From Levilactobacillus spicheri DSM 15429 (GTDB taxonomy: Bacteria; Bacillota; Bacilli; Lactobacillales; Lactobacillaceae): 64,000 nucleotides of DNA. The notes below the pieces were generated by a model. The model was not told the origin of the DNA. It ran no database searches and was given only the letters and a program-made list of their open reading frames with translations. Positions 42,849-51,915 of the stretch are shown piece after piece. Position 1 is the stretch's first letter. Every line of letters begins with the position of its first letter. The position numbers were made by a program, and so were the translations under genes. The stretch is from NCBI RefSeq assembly GCF_001435095.1, contig NZ_AZFC01000012.1, positions 68,839 to 132,838 on the forward strand, written 5' to 3'.

Positions 42849-42983
42849 AAAATGGAAAAGGCAATCAACGCAGTGCAATTTGACCTGCTGCAACATGGCT
42901 GACACGCTGGGTCCTGACGACCGATCAATACCATTGTTTTAGCAGCAACCAACCACGTTCCCCTAAGAAGGCGGTGACAACTG

Positions 42984-43112
42984 ATGACGGAAAAGGAAAA
43001 GATGATGGCCCTCATTGCCAAGAAGAAGCAAGACGGCCATAACAAGCAGCGGACTAGCGCCAAGAACGACCGCAAGAACATGCGCAAGGGCCCCAAGATT
43101 TTCAACAAGTAG
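42984..43112 (+). CDS. 42-residue basic small protein
   Basis: ATG at 42984 to TAG at 43112. The product, starting MTEKEKMMALIAKKK and ending GPKIFNK, has about 13 Lys/Arg residues and no hydrophobic segment, suggesting nucleic-acid or ribosome contact. The upstream GGCGGTGA is a weak RBS. A strong terminator follows at once, and a dyad-bearing promoter zone precedes, so this is a stand-alone transcription unit. I do not recognise the family. Confidence 0.6.
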   Translation: MTEKEKMMALIAKKKQDGHNKQRTSAKNDRKNMRKGPKIFNK

Positions 43113-43130
43113 GGCTAAAATCAGTTCCAG

Positions 43131-43162
43131 TAGGACCAGTCGGGGCACGGCTGGTCCTTTTT
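43131..43162 (+). terminator. terminator after the small basic protein
   Basis: AGGACCAG and CTGGTCCT arms plus T5. Confidence 0.88.
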
Positions 43163-43266
43163 GGCGAGCCCCCGGACCGGCAGTTGCCGGCAACGTGTTC
43201 TTTAGCTCCCAGATAACGTATAATGAGTTTAGCAACAGCTAGACCAGCTAAAAAGGAGAAATAATT

Positions 43267-44679
43267 ATGAATGTCAAGCAGAGAAACCACCGGCTGCGGG
43301 GCGGCGGGACCCTCATCATGGGCGGCCTCCTGGGGTTAATGTCGTTAATTGGTAGCGCTAACACCCCGGCGAAGGCGGCTAGTGTGGTCACGCCGCTACC
43401 GCCCAACGCATATTACGCCGTGCAAGACGGACAACTCGCCGACCTGACCGCGACCGGGATGACGGCTGCCCACCCGTTAGACCGAACCACGCCCACCACC
43501 TGGACGGCCACGGCTCAAACCGACGTGCCCACCGCGACCGGCCAGACCAATCGATATCTCTACATAAGTAGTGCCCAAGATGGCGTACAAGGGTGGACGG
43601 CCGCCACTAATCTGCGAGCGGGCCGCACCTACCAAACGACCGCGCCACAAGCCGTTAAGGCCCGAAACTATGTGGTCGTGAAGTCGTTTAAAGCCGCCCC
43701 GGTGCCGACCCGCAAGGTTTACCGGCTGGTCGGGCAGCGGCGGGCCATGCATTGGCAGGCCCGGGCAAGCTTGCAGCGGGACAAGACCTACCGGGTCACC
43801 CAACGCCGGACCTATTACCAAGCCGGGAAGGCCTATACCTACCTGCGCGTCACCAGCGGGAAGACCACCGGCTGGGTCTGGCAAGCGGATCTGAAACGTG
43901 GGACCGCCTACAACGTGGCGCACCACCAAGCCGCCATTAAGACCAAGCTCCAGAAGTACCTCAACTCGGTGACTAAGGATGGGACCGCCGCGGTCGCCTT
44001 TTATAACCTCACTCCCGTTAAGGGCAGCCGCGCGGCTAAAGCTCCCCACGCGGCGGTCTATCGGCAGGGGAAACTGGCCGTTAACGCCCGGGGCAATCAC
44101 GTCACCACGTCCGCCAGCACCTATAAACTCTACATCGCCGCGTATTTGATGCATTTAAAGCAACGCCACCGCTTCTCCTGGACCCACGCAAACCGGGCGG
44201 GGATGACCCGGATGATCGTTAAATCGGCCAACGATTACCCGGTCAGCGTGCTCCAACGGCACGGCCGAACGTCCATTAACCACTGGGTAACGTCACAGGG
44301 CTACTACGGCCACCCGTTCAGCGCGACCCGGGCTTCGCGAACCACGGCGAACAGTCTGGTCAGGGTTTTAAAGGACCTTCAGCTGGGGCAGCAGGCCTTC
44401 ACCAACCAACAAGACCGAGCCTTCATCCTAAGCTTGATGAAACGTCAGGTCTATCGCCGCGGCATCCCCACGGGGGTGGCCCGCGCGGACAAGGGGACGG
44501 TGGTCCGGGATAAGGTCGGTTTCCTGAACGACAACAACGGCGACGCCGGCATCGTGACGCTGCCCAACGGCCAACGGTACATACTAGCGGTTCTCACCTG
44601 GGGCCGCGGCCAACACGGGTTTAGCGGTTACCCCCGGATCGCGCGGATTGCTGAACACGTGCAGAAAATCGTTTATTAA
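43267..44679 (+). CDS. secreted serine hydrolase (class A beta-lactamase fold) with SH3-like repeats
   Basis: 470 residues: signal peptide ending near AKAAS, two or three SH3-like wall-binding repeats (about 45-215, with YISSAQDGVQGWTAATNL and VTSGKTTGWVWQADL), then a beta-lactamase/penicillin-binding-like domain. The SxxK nucleophile is Ser284-Lys287 in TSASTYKLY, SxN is Ser320-Asn322 in KSANDYP, and a KxG-like motif is in RDKVGFLND. Likely a cell-wall transpeptidase or carboxypeptidase relative, not necessarily a drug-degrading enzyme. RBS AAAAGGAG precedes the ATG. Confidence 0.88.
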   Translation: MNVKQRNHRLRGGGTLIMGGLLGLMSLIGSANTPAKAASVVTPLPPNAYYAVQDGQLADLTATGMTAAHPLDRTTPTTWTATAQTDVPTATGQTNRYLYISSAQDGVQGWTAATNLRAGRTYQTTAPQAVKARNYVVVKSFKAAPVPTRKVYRLVGQRRAMHWQARASLQRDKTYRVTQRRTYYQAGKAYTYLRVTSGKTTGWVWQADLKRGTAYNVAHHQAAIKTKLQKYLNSVTKDGTAAVAFYNLTPVKGSRAAKAPHAAVYRQGKLAVNARGNHVTTSASTYKLYIAAYLMHLKQRHRFSWTHANRAGMTRMIVKSANDYPVSVLQRHGRTSINHWVTSQGYYGHPFSATRASRTTANSLVRVLKDLQLGQQAFTNQQDRAFILSLMKRQVYRRGIPTGVARADKGTVVRDKVGFLNDNNGDAGIVTLPNGQRYILAVLTWGRGQHGFSGYPRIARIAEHVQKIVY

Positions 44680-44695
44680 GAATATTATTACCAGC

Positions 44696-44735
44696 AAAAG
44701 GGCCACAGCAGGGAAAACCTGTTGTGGCCCTTTTG
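44696..44735 (+). terminator. terminator after serine hydrolase gene
   Basis: AAAAGGGCCACAGCAGG pairs with CCTGTTGTGGCCCTTTT, with one wobble pair. Confidence 0.9.
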
Positions 44736-45005
44736 CTATGGATTAAACGTTATAGACGGTTTCTTTTGAGGATTTGATTCAAGGGCTAGCTTGCTGAAAA
44801 TTAGAAAATCAGTCAGATTAAGACGTAAGTATCAACCAACAGTTTATAGATAGCTAACCAACGGATTCTTCTATTATCCCATAATCCGCTTATACTAGTT
44901 CTTGTAGTTGCGATACAGCAACGAGTGACAGCGCTCGATAATCAACTAAAGGGTGATAGAAGCATCATCTCATCTTTTAATTAAGTTCATGAGGGGGAAA
45001 CAATT
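44736..45005. other. AT-rich control region of the redox island
   Basis: TATACT at 44891-44896 is a possible -10 with a poor -35. A GTTGC-GATACA-GCAAC hairpin lies at 44907-44922. RBS GAGGGGG precedes the SDR gene. Confidence 0.4.
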
Positions 45006-45749
45006 ATGTCAGTTGAAAACAAAGTGATCGTCATCACCGGGGCTTCTTCCGGGATCGGGGAAGCCAGCGCCAAGTTATTAGCCAGTCACGGGGCCAAGGT
45101 GGTTCTGGGGGCCCGACGGGAAAGCCGGCTGCAAGCCTTAGTACAAACCATTAAAGACCAGGGCGGTCAAGCCGCCTACCGGGTCACCGACGTTACGAAC
45201 CCCGCCGACCTCACGGCACTGGTCGATTTAGCGAAAACCACATTCGGCGGAATCGATGTGATTTTCAATAACGCCGGCATCATGCCCACGTCACCAATCA
45301 GTGCACTGAAGGTCGCTGAATGGAACGCCATGATCGATGTGAATTTAAAGGGCGTTCTAAACGGGGTGGCAGCCGTGATGCCTGCATTTACCAAACAAAA
45401 GCACGGTCAAATTATTACCACGTCTTCGGTCGCTGGCTTGAAGAGCTTCGTGGGTTCCGGGGTTTACGGGGCCACTAAGTTTGCCGTACGGAACTTAATG
45501 GAAGTCATCCGGATGGAGAGCGCCCAGGAACATACGAATATTCGCACGACCAGCCTTTACCCAGCCGCCATCAACACGGAACTGTTACACACGATTACGG
45601 ATACCAGCTCCAAGCAGGGAATGAATCAGCTCTACAACGCTGTGGGCATCACCCCAGACGCCGTCGCTCGGGTGGTCGACTTTGCAGTCGCGCAACCGGA
45701 CGACGTGAACGTCAACGAATTTACGATTTACCCAACTAAACAGGGTTAA
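45006..45749 (+). CDS. SDR family NAD(P)-dependent oxidoreductase
   Basis: 247 residues, classical short-chain dehydrogenase. The cofactor motif TGASSGIG is at residues 11-18, the NNAG motif in VIFNNAGIMP, and the catalytic Tyr154 and Lys158 in VYGATKFAV, with Ser in ITTSSVAG. It resembles YdfG-type reductases of small hydroxy acids or carbonyls. RBS GAGGGGG precedes the ATG. It opens the accessory redox island. A perfect ACAGGG-TTAAG-CCCTGT hairpin covers its stop codon. Confidence 0.93.
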   Translation: MSVENKVIVITGASSGIGEASAKLLASHGAKVVLGARRESRLQALVQTIKDQGGQAAYRVTDVTNPADLTALVDLAKTTFGGIDVIFNNAGIMPTSPISALKVAEWNAMIDVNLKGVLNGVAAVMPAFTKQKHGQIITTSSVAGLKSFVGSGVYGATKFAVRNLMEVIRMESAQEHTNIRTTSLYPAAINTELLHTITDTSSKQGMNQLYNAVGITPDAVARVVDFAVAQPDDVNVNEFTIYPTKQG

Positions 45750-45784
45750 GCCCTGTGAACTCATCAGAAAGAAGCGATTCACGA

Positions 45785-47188
45785 ATGGAACGATTAAGTG
45801 CACCAGCAAGAATTTATCAGTGGTTGATTTTGGGATTGGTGATCATTCAGTTGCTAGGTCTGATTGTCCCCGTCAACCTGACCGTTCTGGATGCCATCTG
45901 TGCCATTGGGGTTTCCGTACTCGGTCTGCCGCACCTCAGTCGTTCCTTTCAAGTTGCGACGCTGATCTTTTTTCTGGCCGGTCTAGGACTGATGGCGACA
46001 ACCGGCTTATCCGTGAGTCACTTGGCGGCAGCCATTACGTCCATGGTCGATATCGTGGTCTTACTGGTCGTGATGCAGCTATTCTTGATTCCCGTCACCG
46101 TGGGCCACTATCAAGCTGCCGTTGGGGCCTTCATGCAGCGCCACGTTCATGGGCCAAAACAGACCTACACCTTCGTTATGCTGGTGACGCATCTGCTCTC
46201 CAGCATCCTTTCGATGGGGACTGTGGCCATCGTCCTCTCGATTTTAGGTGACAGTATTCGCCACCAGGTCAAAGATTCCGCCCACTTTGCGGCTACTTCC
46301 GTTCTCCGAGCGTTTACGTTGGGCACGCTGTGGGCGCCCGGCGCCGCGACGATTTTTCTGATCAGTACCGTCACTCAGGTGAGGTGGACCCGGCTCTTTC
46401 TCCCGTGCCTAATTCTGGGACTATTGGGATTGATCCTGGCGTACCTGATGGAGCACCGGCAACCGTACATGCGGGTTCAACCGGTGCCTAGTCGGTCCGA
46501 ACCGGCCACGCCCGTCACAGCTCACGCGCCACTCCTGGGCCTGGTTTTGGCGGTCCTGGTTCTGTTGGCACTGAGTTTCGTTCTGATGGAAAAACAGGTA
46601 GCAAGCTCAATGGATTCGGTGACCCTTGCCGGGTTGGTGGTCGTGGGTGGCTGGCTTGGCCTACTCGGTTGCCGCAAGGCTGATTCGCAAGCGTTCAAAC
46701 CGGTTTTAAGGCAAGCTGGACGTACCTACTGGCAACGCGGGTTGACCGGTGGGGCGGCGTTAGCACCTTTCTTTGTGGGGATTGGGACCTTCACATACGG
46801 GTTTGAACACTCGACACTGAGCCCCGCGCTGACCAAGGCGCTAGCTCCCGAATTTGCGCACCTGGGCTGGAGCGTCATCGTCCTAATTCCATTGATCGTG
46901 GTACTGGTGTCACTGGTGGGCATTCATCCGTTAGCTTCGGTGGCCCTGATTGGCAAGATCATCATGACCCTGCACGTGGCCGTCTCACCACTATTAATTG
47001 CGTTAAGTCTCAATATCGGTAGTGTGGTCGCGTACATGTTTTCGCCGTTTGCGGGGATCGTCCTGATCGTGGCCACGCTCCTAAACGTTCATCCCGCCAC
47101 GGTTTCGGTTCGTTGGAATTGGCGATTTTCCCTGACGTTCTTAGTTCTGAGTCTGGGCGTGGCGACGCTATTGAGTTTTGTCTTCTAA
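45785..47188 (+). CDS. polytopic membrane transporter of uncertain family
   Basis: About 467 residues with 12 or so hydrophobic helices arranged in two halves around a charged loop near residue 235. Segments such as LLSSILSMGTVAIVLSIL, TLGTLWAPGAATIFL and LVGIHPLASVALIGKI resemble ion-transporter-superfamily permeases (TRAP-large/CitT-like). Substrate unknown. I prefer the ATG at 45785 (AAAGAAG ten bases upstream); a GTG at 45755 is possible but sits on a hairpin without RBS. It follows the SDR gene closely. Confidence 0.7.
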   Translation: MERLSAPARIYQWLILGLVIIQLLGLIVPVNLTVLDAICAIGVSVLGLPHLSRSFQVATLIFFLAGLGLMATTGLSVSHLAAAITSMVDIVVLLVVMQLFLIPVTVGHYQAAVGAFMQRHVHGPKQTYTFVMLVTHLLSSILSMGTVAIVLSILGDSIRHQVKDSAHFAATSVLRAFTLGTLWAPGAATIFLISTVTQVRWTRLFLPCLILGLLGLILAYLMEHRQPYMRVQPVPSRSEPATPVTAHAPLLGLVLAVLVLLALSFVLMEKQVASSMDSVTLAGLVVVGGWLGLLGCRKADSQAFKPVLRQAGRTYWQRGLTGGAALAPFFVGIGTFTYGFEHSTLSPALTKALAPEFAHLGWSVIVLIPLIVVLVSLVGIHPLASVALIGKIIMTLHVAVSPLLIALSLNIGSVVAYMFSPFAGIVLIVATLLNVHPATVSVRWNWRFSLTFLVLSLGVATLLSFVF

Positions 47189-47207
47189 AGAAATGAGGTT
47201 ATTTAAA

Positions 47208-47846
47208 ATGAAAAAAGTGATTTTATTGGGTGCCACGAGTAATATTTCCCGTTATTTGATTCCGCGGTTGTTGCAACAAGCGGATGTGACCCTCACGTTA
47301 TTTGCCCGGCAAGCCACTCGGCGTCTCGGTCAATACGCGGATCAGCCGCGGGTGACTCTGGTCGATGGCAACTGGAATCAATTAGACGACCTGGTCCGGG
47401 CCATCGCGGGGCAAGACCTCGTCTACCTGGCCACCGGACACTTCACCACCGCGAATCAAAACGTGGTTCAAGCCATGAAGCGGACTCACGTGGACCGGCT
47501 CATCGTTGCGGGCGGACTCGGCATCTATGATGAAGTTGCCGGTAAGTTTGGCGCCTGGAACGCCCGGATGATGGGCGACTATACCGAAATCAAGCGGGCG
47601 GCCGCGGTGATTGACCATAGTGGCCTGAACTATACTTTTTTACGCATGGCGTGGTTGTATAACAACGACCAGCACACGGCCTACAAGGTGATTCCCCAGG
47701 GCACGCCCTTTAAGGATACGCAGGTCACCCGTCAGGCTGTGGCCACGTTGATCGCCGAAATGGTGCAAACCCCACAGCTCTACCAACGTGCCAGCATCGG
47801 GGTCGCCGAACCCAACACCGCTTGGGACAAGCCGGCATTTTATTAG
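47208..47846 (+). CDS. NAD(P)H-binding (NmrA/BVR-B-like) protein, copy 1
   Basis: 212 residues. The atypical-SDR cofactor motif is LLGATSNISRYL. Shared paralogue motifs are GLGIYDEV, HSGLNYTFLRMAWLY and a KVIPQGTPFKDTQVTRQAV tail. I chose ATG 47208 with GAGG nine bases upstream. Members bind NAD(P)H as sensors or reduce quinones and flavins. It is a relative of the genes at 49161 and 54327. Confidence 0.88.
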   Translation: MKKVILLGATSNISRYLIPRLLQQADVTLTLFARQATRRLGQYADQPRVTLVDGNWNQLDDLVRAIAGQDLVYLATGHFTTANQNVVQAMKRTHVDRLIVAGGLGIYDEVAGKFGAWNARMMGDYTEIKRAAAVIDHSGLNYTFLRMAWLYNNDQHTAYKVIPQGTPFKDTQVTRQAVATLIAEMVQTPQLYQRASIGVAEPNTAWDKPAFY

Positions 47847-47858
47847 GAGGTTTTGGCT

Positions 47859-48350
47859 ATGCAGATTCACGTTCAACTAAATAACGGCTATTTGCCCCAA
47901 CGGTATACCCGTGAGGCGACCGACCGGTACCAAGCACAACCAGTCGAATCGTTTCCAATGATGCTCCAAGACATTCCCGCCCAAACGGTGGCACTGGCCG
48001 TCTCACTCATCGACTACGACGCCGTACCCCGAACCGGGTTTCCGTTCATTCATTGGTTAGCGGCTAACATCCCCGTCATGACCGAGCTGCCGGCGGACTT
48101 TAGTCGGCAATTTACCGGTCCGCAGGGGCAAACGTCATGGATGTCACGCTTTTACCAGCTAGACGATCCTTATTTCGCGCAGCATTACGCCGGGCCTAAT
48201 CCACCAGATCAACCGCATCACTATACTTTGACGGTCTGGGCCCTTAAGACCCATCTGGCATTAACTAACGGGTTTTACTACAACGACTTTCGTGACCAAT
48301 TAGCGGGGAACGTGCTCGCCAAGGACGAAATTCAGCTTTTAGCACAATAG
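47859..48350 (+). CDS. YbhB/YbcL (PEBP, Raf-kinase-inhibitor-like) family protein
   Basis: 163 residues. PEBP-type ligand pocket segments include LAVSLIDYDAVPRTGFPFIHWLAANIP and the HHYTLTVWAL strand. The family binds small anionic ligands; its bacterial role is unclear. The ATG at 47859 has AGGAGG eight bases upstream. It lies 12 bases after the NAD(P)H-binding gene in an operon. Confidence 0.9.
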   Translation: MQIHVQLNNGYLPQRYTREATDRYQAQPVESFPMMLQDIPAQTVALAVSLIDYDAVPRTGFPFIHWLAANIPVMTELPADFSRQFTGPQGQTSWMSRFYQLDDPYFAQHYAGPNPPDQPHHYTLTVWALKTHLALTNGFYYNDFRDQLAGNVLAKDEIQLLAQ

Positions 48351-48374
48351 CAATTTAGAAGGGAGTTTTTTAAG

Positions 48375-48793
48375 ATGGCAAATAATGAGAACAGCGTTAA
48401 ACAGGGTTTATTTGCGATGGGCGACCTCAACGTGGCCTTCCAACAATACTTTACGGGGCCAGCTACCACAATTCTCTGGTCAAAGACGACCAGGTCAACG
48501 TTACGGTTAGCAACGTTAGCTTCGAACCGGGCGCGCGGAACAACTGGCATATTCACCACAACGGCTACCAGATTCTCCTGGTGACCGGTGGGGAAGGCTG
48601 GTACCAAGAAGCCGGACACCCCACCCAACGTTTACACCCCGGGGATGTCGTGTTCACCCACGATGGCGTGAAGCACTGGCACGGCGCAACCAAGGATAGT
48701 TGGTTCAGTCACATCGCCATCACCGCGGGCACGCCCGAATGGTTGGAACCCGTCAGTGACGCCGACTATCAGGCTTTAGATCAGGAGGGTTAG
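48375..48793 (+). pseudogene. cupin-domain gene broken by a one-base frameshift
   Basis: The first frame codes MANNENSVKQGLFAMGDLN to FQQYFTGP and then becomes nonsense. The frame shifted by one base missing near 48456-48461 continues as SYHNSLVKDDQVNVTVSN, then SFEPGARNNWHIHHNGYQ and ILLVTGGEGWYQEAGHP to the end. The metal-binding His residues of NWHIHHNG and the KHWHG motif are intact in the second frame. Intact homologues are cupins often found with carboxymuconolactone decarboxylases. Either a recent mutation or a sequencing error in the GGGG run. Confidence 0.88.
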
Positions 48794-48795
48794 CC

Positions 48796-49164
48796 ATGAA
48801 AGAAGTCAACATCACGGTCGACGGCCAGACCTTAACGGCTAACTTCGAAGAGAACGCGACCACGGCCGCTTTACTGGCACAATTTCCATTGACGCTCCCA
48901 ATGCTTAACCTGTATTCTCGGGAATTGACCTACCGGTTCAAGCAGGCCTTACCAGCCAATGAAGCCCGGACGTCCGGATACGCGGTCGGGGACATCGCCT
49001 ACTGGACGCCCCGGCATAGCTTCGTCATTTTCTACCGGCAAACAGGGGAAGTCATTGGTGACTTACAAAAAGTGGGCCACCTTAATGGCGATCTCAAGCA
49101 ATTTCGTGCCGCCGGTAACGTTGAAATGACGTTTAAAGAAGCTCAGTTAGGGGCAAGCGAATGA
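48796..49164 (+). CDS. cyclophilin-like fold protein
   Basis: 122 residues. The pattern VNITVDGQTLTANFEENATTAALLAQFPLTLPMLNLYSRELTYRF, then GDIAYWTPRHSFVIFY and IGDLQKVGHLNGDL, matches the cyclophilin-like DUF family common in bacterial redox operons. It probably lacks prolyl isomerase activity. RBS CAGGAGG overlaps the cupin 3' end, and its own stop overlaps the next start (ATGA). Confidence 0.88.
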   Translation: MKEVNITVDGQTLTANFEENATTAALLAQFPLTLPMLNLYSRELTYRFKQALPANEARTSGYAVGDIAYWTPRHSFVIFYRQTGEVIGDLQKVGHLNGDLKQFRAAGNVEMTFKEAQLGASE

Positions 49165-49817
49165 AAAATATTTTAATTTTAGGGGCTAACGGCCGGATTG
49201 CTAGAATCGTTGAACGCCGGCTCTTGGCCGAGACCACTGATCATCTGACACTGGTTTTACGCCATACTGAGCGTTTAACTGTGCTGGATGCCGAACGGGA
49301 AACCATCGTCGAGGGCGATGCCAGTGACCCCGCATTATTGGCGCGTTTGCTACCAGGTCAAGACCTCGTCTATGCCAACTTAGCTGGCAATATGACCTTA
49401 CTGGCCCAAACGATTACGACGACCATGCTTAAGTTCAACGTGGTCCCCCTCGTGTGGATCACGGGTTCTGGTTTATATCACGAAACACCGGAACCCTTTG
49501 GCTCCTGGGTCGAAAAAGTCGTTGGCCACGCCTCGAAAGAAGATACCCGCCGAGCCGCTCAAATTATTGAAAAGTCGACGCTACATTATACGATTATCCG
49601 AGCAGCCTACATGACGGATGATGCCAAGATTGATTATGAACTGACCCAAAAGGGGGAATCCTTCAAGGGAACGTTGGTTTCCCGGGCCAGCATTGCGGAT
49701 CTAGTGTTGAAAATTTTGAGTCAGCCCCAACGTTACACGCGCACCAGCTTGGGGATTGCTCAACCAGGAACCGACGATTGTCTACCACAGATTAAACTAA
49801 TGGCAAAGAATCAATAA
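49161..49817 (+). CDS. NAD(P)H-binding (NmrA/BVR-B-like) protein, copy 2
   Basis: 218 residues. Cofactor motif LILGANGRIARIVERRLL; paralogue motifs GSGLYHETPEPFGSW, STLHYTIIRAAYM and ELTQKGESFKGTLVSRASIADL. Translationally coupled to the cyclophilin-like gene by a four-base overlap. Function as for the other two copies: NAD(P)H-dependent reductase or sensor, unspecified. Confidence 0.88.
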   Translation: MKNILILGANGRIARIVERRLLAETTDHLTLVLRHTERLTVLDAERETIVEGDASDPALLARLLPGQDLVYANLAGNMTLLAQTITTTMLKFNVVPLVWITGSGLYHETPEPFGSWVEKVVGHASKEDTRRAAQIIEKSTLHYTIIRAAYMTDDAKIDYELTQKGESFKGTLVSRASIADLVLKILSQPQRYTRTSLGIAQPGTDDCLPQIKLMAKNQ

Positions 49818-49849
49818 AGAGCGGAGATCGTTAAGTAAAATGAGGCCCC

Positions 49850-49885
49850 AAAATGAGCTTGAGAATCAACACCAAGCCCATTTTA
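49850..49885. terminator. terminator between convergent genes
   Basis: AATG-GCTTG and CAAGC-ATT arms with small bulges, then T7. It is weak but well placed. Confidence 0.55.
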
Positions 49886-49888
49886 GTG

Positions 49889-50788
49889 TTACTTTTTTTC
49901 GGCAATGGTTTGAATAAAGTCGTGCAAAAAGTCAGCCGTCTTTTTGCCGGGCAACTTGGTGCTCAGCAGCCCATAGTCGACCGTAATATCGGTCTTCAAG
50001 GGGACCGTCACCAGGTTAGGATGGATGCTTTTCCACGGCGTTAACGAAATCATGGCAATATTTTCTTCCACTGTTTGGTTGAACGTGTTGATATCGTACC
50101 GGCCCGTCGTCTCCACGGGTTGAATCGTGGGCACGGCCGCGAGCATTTGCTGCCGTAAGCGGTCATTCTTTTCGCTAACGCCCTGGGGAACCATCAAGAC
50201 CTTTGCGTGGGCTAAATCGGCGAAGGTGATTTCGTCCAGCTGTGCCAAGGGGTTGTCACTCCTGACGGCAATGCCGAAGTGGTAGGCGCCTAACTTGGTG
50301 GCGCTAAATGAGTGCTTGAGCGTGGCACTGTCAAAGGTGCCGACCATCAAGTCGCTACTACGTCCCAGCATCGCGTATTCTCGGTTACTGGAATTGAGAT
50401 CCTCCTGTAACTGAACGAGGCGAATCTGAAACTTAGGCATGCTGGGCGCCACTCTTTTCCACAGGGCCATGAAGGGGTCCGCCGGGTGAAGTAACGACGT
50501 CCCTAGCAGGATGACGCGCTTGTCATCGGTCCGCACTCGCCGGGTCTCTTCGACCGCCGTGTTCAAGAGGTCGAGTAGTTGGTGCACGTAGGGTTGAAAC
50601 GTCTTGCCTTGGGGCGTCAACGTGACCCCCGTGGCGGTACGCGTAAAGAGCTTTAAGTTTAATTCATTTTCTAGCCGATTGATCTGCTTCATCACGGCGG
50701 TTCCCGAGATAAAACTTTGTTCGCCAGCCTTGGTAAAACTACCGTATTCGCTGACCCGTAAAAAGGTCTGTAACTGATTAATGTCCAT
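49889..50788 (-). CDS. LysR family transcriptional regulator
   Basis: 299 residues. The helix-turn-helix region is LQTFLRVSEYGSFTKAGEQSFISGTAVMKQINRLENELN, followed by the effector domain. I chose the second ATG (50788) because CGGAGGG is then six bases upstream. The dyad AAACT-AAA-AGTTT at 50815-50827 lies just upstream, with GAACT-AAA-AGTTC further out at 50934-50946. Convergent with the redox operon; its targets may include the divergent TetR unit or that operon. Confidence 0.9.
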   Translation of the reverse strand: MDINQLQTFLRVSEYGSFTKAGEQSFISGTAVMKQINRLENELNLKLFTRTATGVTLTPQGKTFQPYVHQLLDLLNTAVEETRRVRTDDKRVILLGTSLLHPADPFMALWKRVAPSMPKFQIRLVQLQEDLNSSNREYAMLGRSSDLMVGTFDSATLKHSFSATKLGAYHFGIAVRSDNPLAQLDEITFADLAHAKVLMVPQGVSEKNDRLRQQMLAAVPTIQPVETTGRYDINTFNQTVEENIAMISLTPWKSIHPNLVTVPLKTDITVDYGLLSTKLPGKKTADFLHDFIQTIAEKK

Positions 50789-51150
50789 GGTCATCCCTCC
50801 GATAGTTTTAGTGTAAACTAAAAGTTTTTACGAACCAATCAAAAGGCCTTAACTGTTCATTTAGAATGGCGTGCTATGAAATAGAATTCGCTCTACAGCA
50901 GCAAACTGAATAGAGCTTAGTGTGACTATCTATGAACTAAAAGTTCAATCTAATCAAACCAACCGTGTGGACCAAAAACAACTTTTAAGTTTGATAATAA
51001 GTTAGTCAAAACTCTATCCGCAACCGCGAGACTTTCTGATTTGTAGAATGCTTACAATCCTTTAATGACAGCAGGCAGCGAGTCTTAACTAGCTTCCAAA
51101 CCGTCCGTTCTATATAATTGACCTGACAAGTTCATTAGGAGGTCAATCGA
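50789..51150. promoter_or_regulatory. LysR-TetR divergent control region with repeated AACT/AGTT dyads
   Basis: Three related sites: AAACT-AAA-AGTTT (50815-50827), TGAACT-AAA-AGTTCA (50933-50947) and AACTT-TT-AAGTT (50980-50991). TATAAT at 51113-51118 is the probable TetR-gene -10. No gene in this interval. Confidence 0.55.
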
Positions 51151-51735
51151 ATGCAGGTTAATGACTATCAAGATTTACGCGTCCAGCGCACGATTACCAG
51201 TATTTACGATGCATTTAAACAACTCATTTGTGAAAAAGACTATTCAAAAATTACCGTGACCGAGCTCGCACGGTTAGCACGGATCAATAAAAAGACGTTT
51301 TACCGTTACTATCCGACGTTGGACGACCTCCTCCGTGAGTTACAGGCTCAGTACTCGAAGGCCTACCTCGACAAGATTGCTGATCTACGCTACCCACGTG
51401 ATTTGGCCAAGAGTGTGGCAGCTTTTTTTACCTATTCTGCCAGCCAAGGCGAGGCTTACGACCGGATTACCACTTGTACGGTGGGGTCGTACGTGGGTAT
51501 TCGGCAACAAATGATCAATGATGTGATGACTAAAACCTGGGGACAATCCCCGGAATTTAACCAATTAGCCGACTGGCAAAAACAGATCTTATTGAATTTT
51601 GTGGAACAGACGGGGCTAAAGGTTTACACCACTTGGGTGGCCAACGGGCGAGTCGAACCGTTAGCCGACGTGATTCGAGCAGCCACGGCGTTAATGCAAG
51701 GTGGGGTAACTCAGTATTTAAATTTAACTAAATAG
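51151..51735 (+). CDS. TetR/AcrR family transcriptional regulator
   Basis: 194 residues. The helix-turn-helix reads ITVTELARLARINKKTFYRYYPTLDDLL. The C-terminal half resembles the DhaS-type TetR_C_8 group. RBS TAGGAGG precedes the ATG. It is followed by a strong terminator, and its probable targets are the NTF2-DHA2 pump-reductase genes downstream, by position. Confidence 0.9.
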   Translation: MQVNDYQDLRVQRTITSIYDAFKQLICEKDYSKITVTELARLARINKKTFYRYYPTLDDLLRELQAQYSKAYLDKIADLRYPRDLAKSVAAFFTYSASQGEAYDRITTCTVGSYVGIRQQMINDVMTKTWGQSPEFNQLADWQKQILLNFVEQTGLKVYTTWVANGRVEPLADVIRAATALMQGGVTQYLNLTK

Positions 51736-51748
51736 ATGGCCGTTCAGA

Positions 51749-51787
51749 CGGTGATTATCGAATTTTTCTCGATAATCACCGTTTTTT
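51749..51787 (+). terminator. terminator after TetR gene
   Basis: ACGGTGATTATCGA and TCGATAATCACCGT are exact complements, followed by T5. Confidence 0.92.
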
Positions 51788-51807
51788 GGTAGTTTTATGC
51801 GTCACAT

Positions 51808-51882
51808 TCCTCAAAAGGGTGGCATATGTCTCACTTTGAAAAAGAGTGCCCATTTTTTTGCCGTGGGGTTCCTTGCATAATA
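51808..51882 (+). promoter_or_regulatory. shared promoter box, copy 1
   Basis: TCAAAAGGGTGGCATATGTC, then CATTTTTTTG and, 17-18 bases later, GCATAAT. The same order of elements occurs at 53782-53855 ahead of the second NTF2-like gene. Confidence 0.45.
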
Positions 51883-51915
51883 AAGCCATCAACTAAATCA
51901 CGGAGGTTATCAGAA

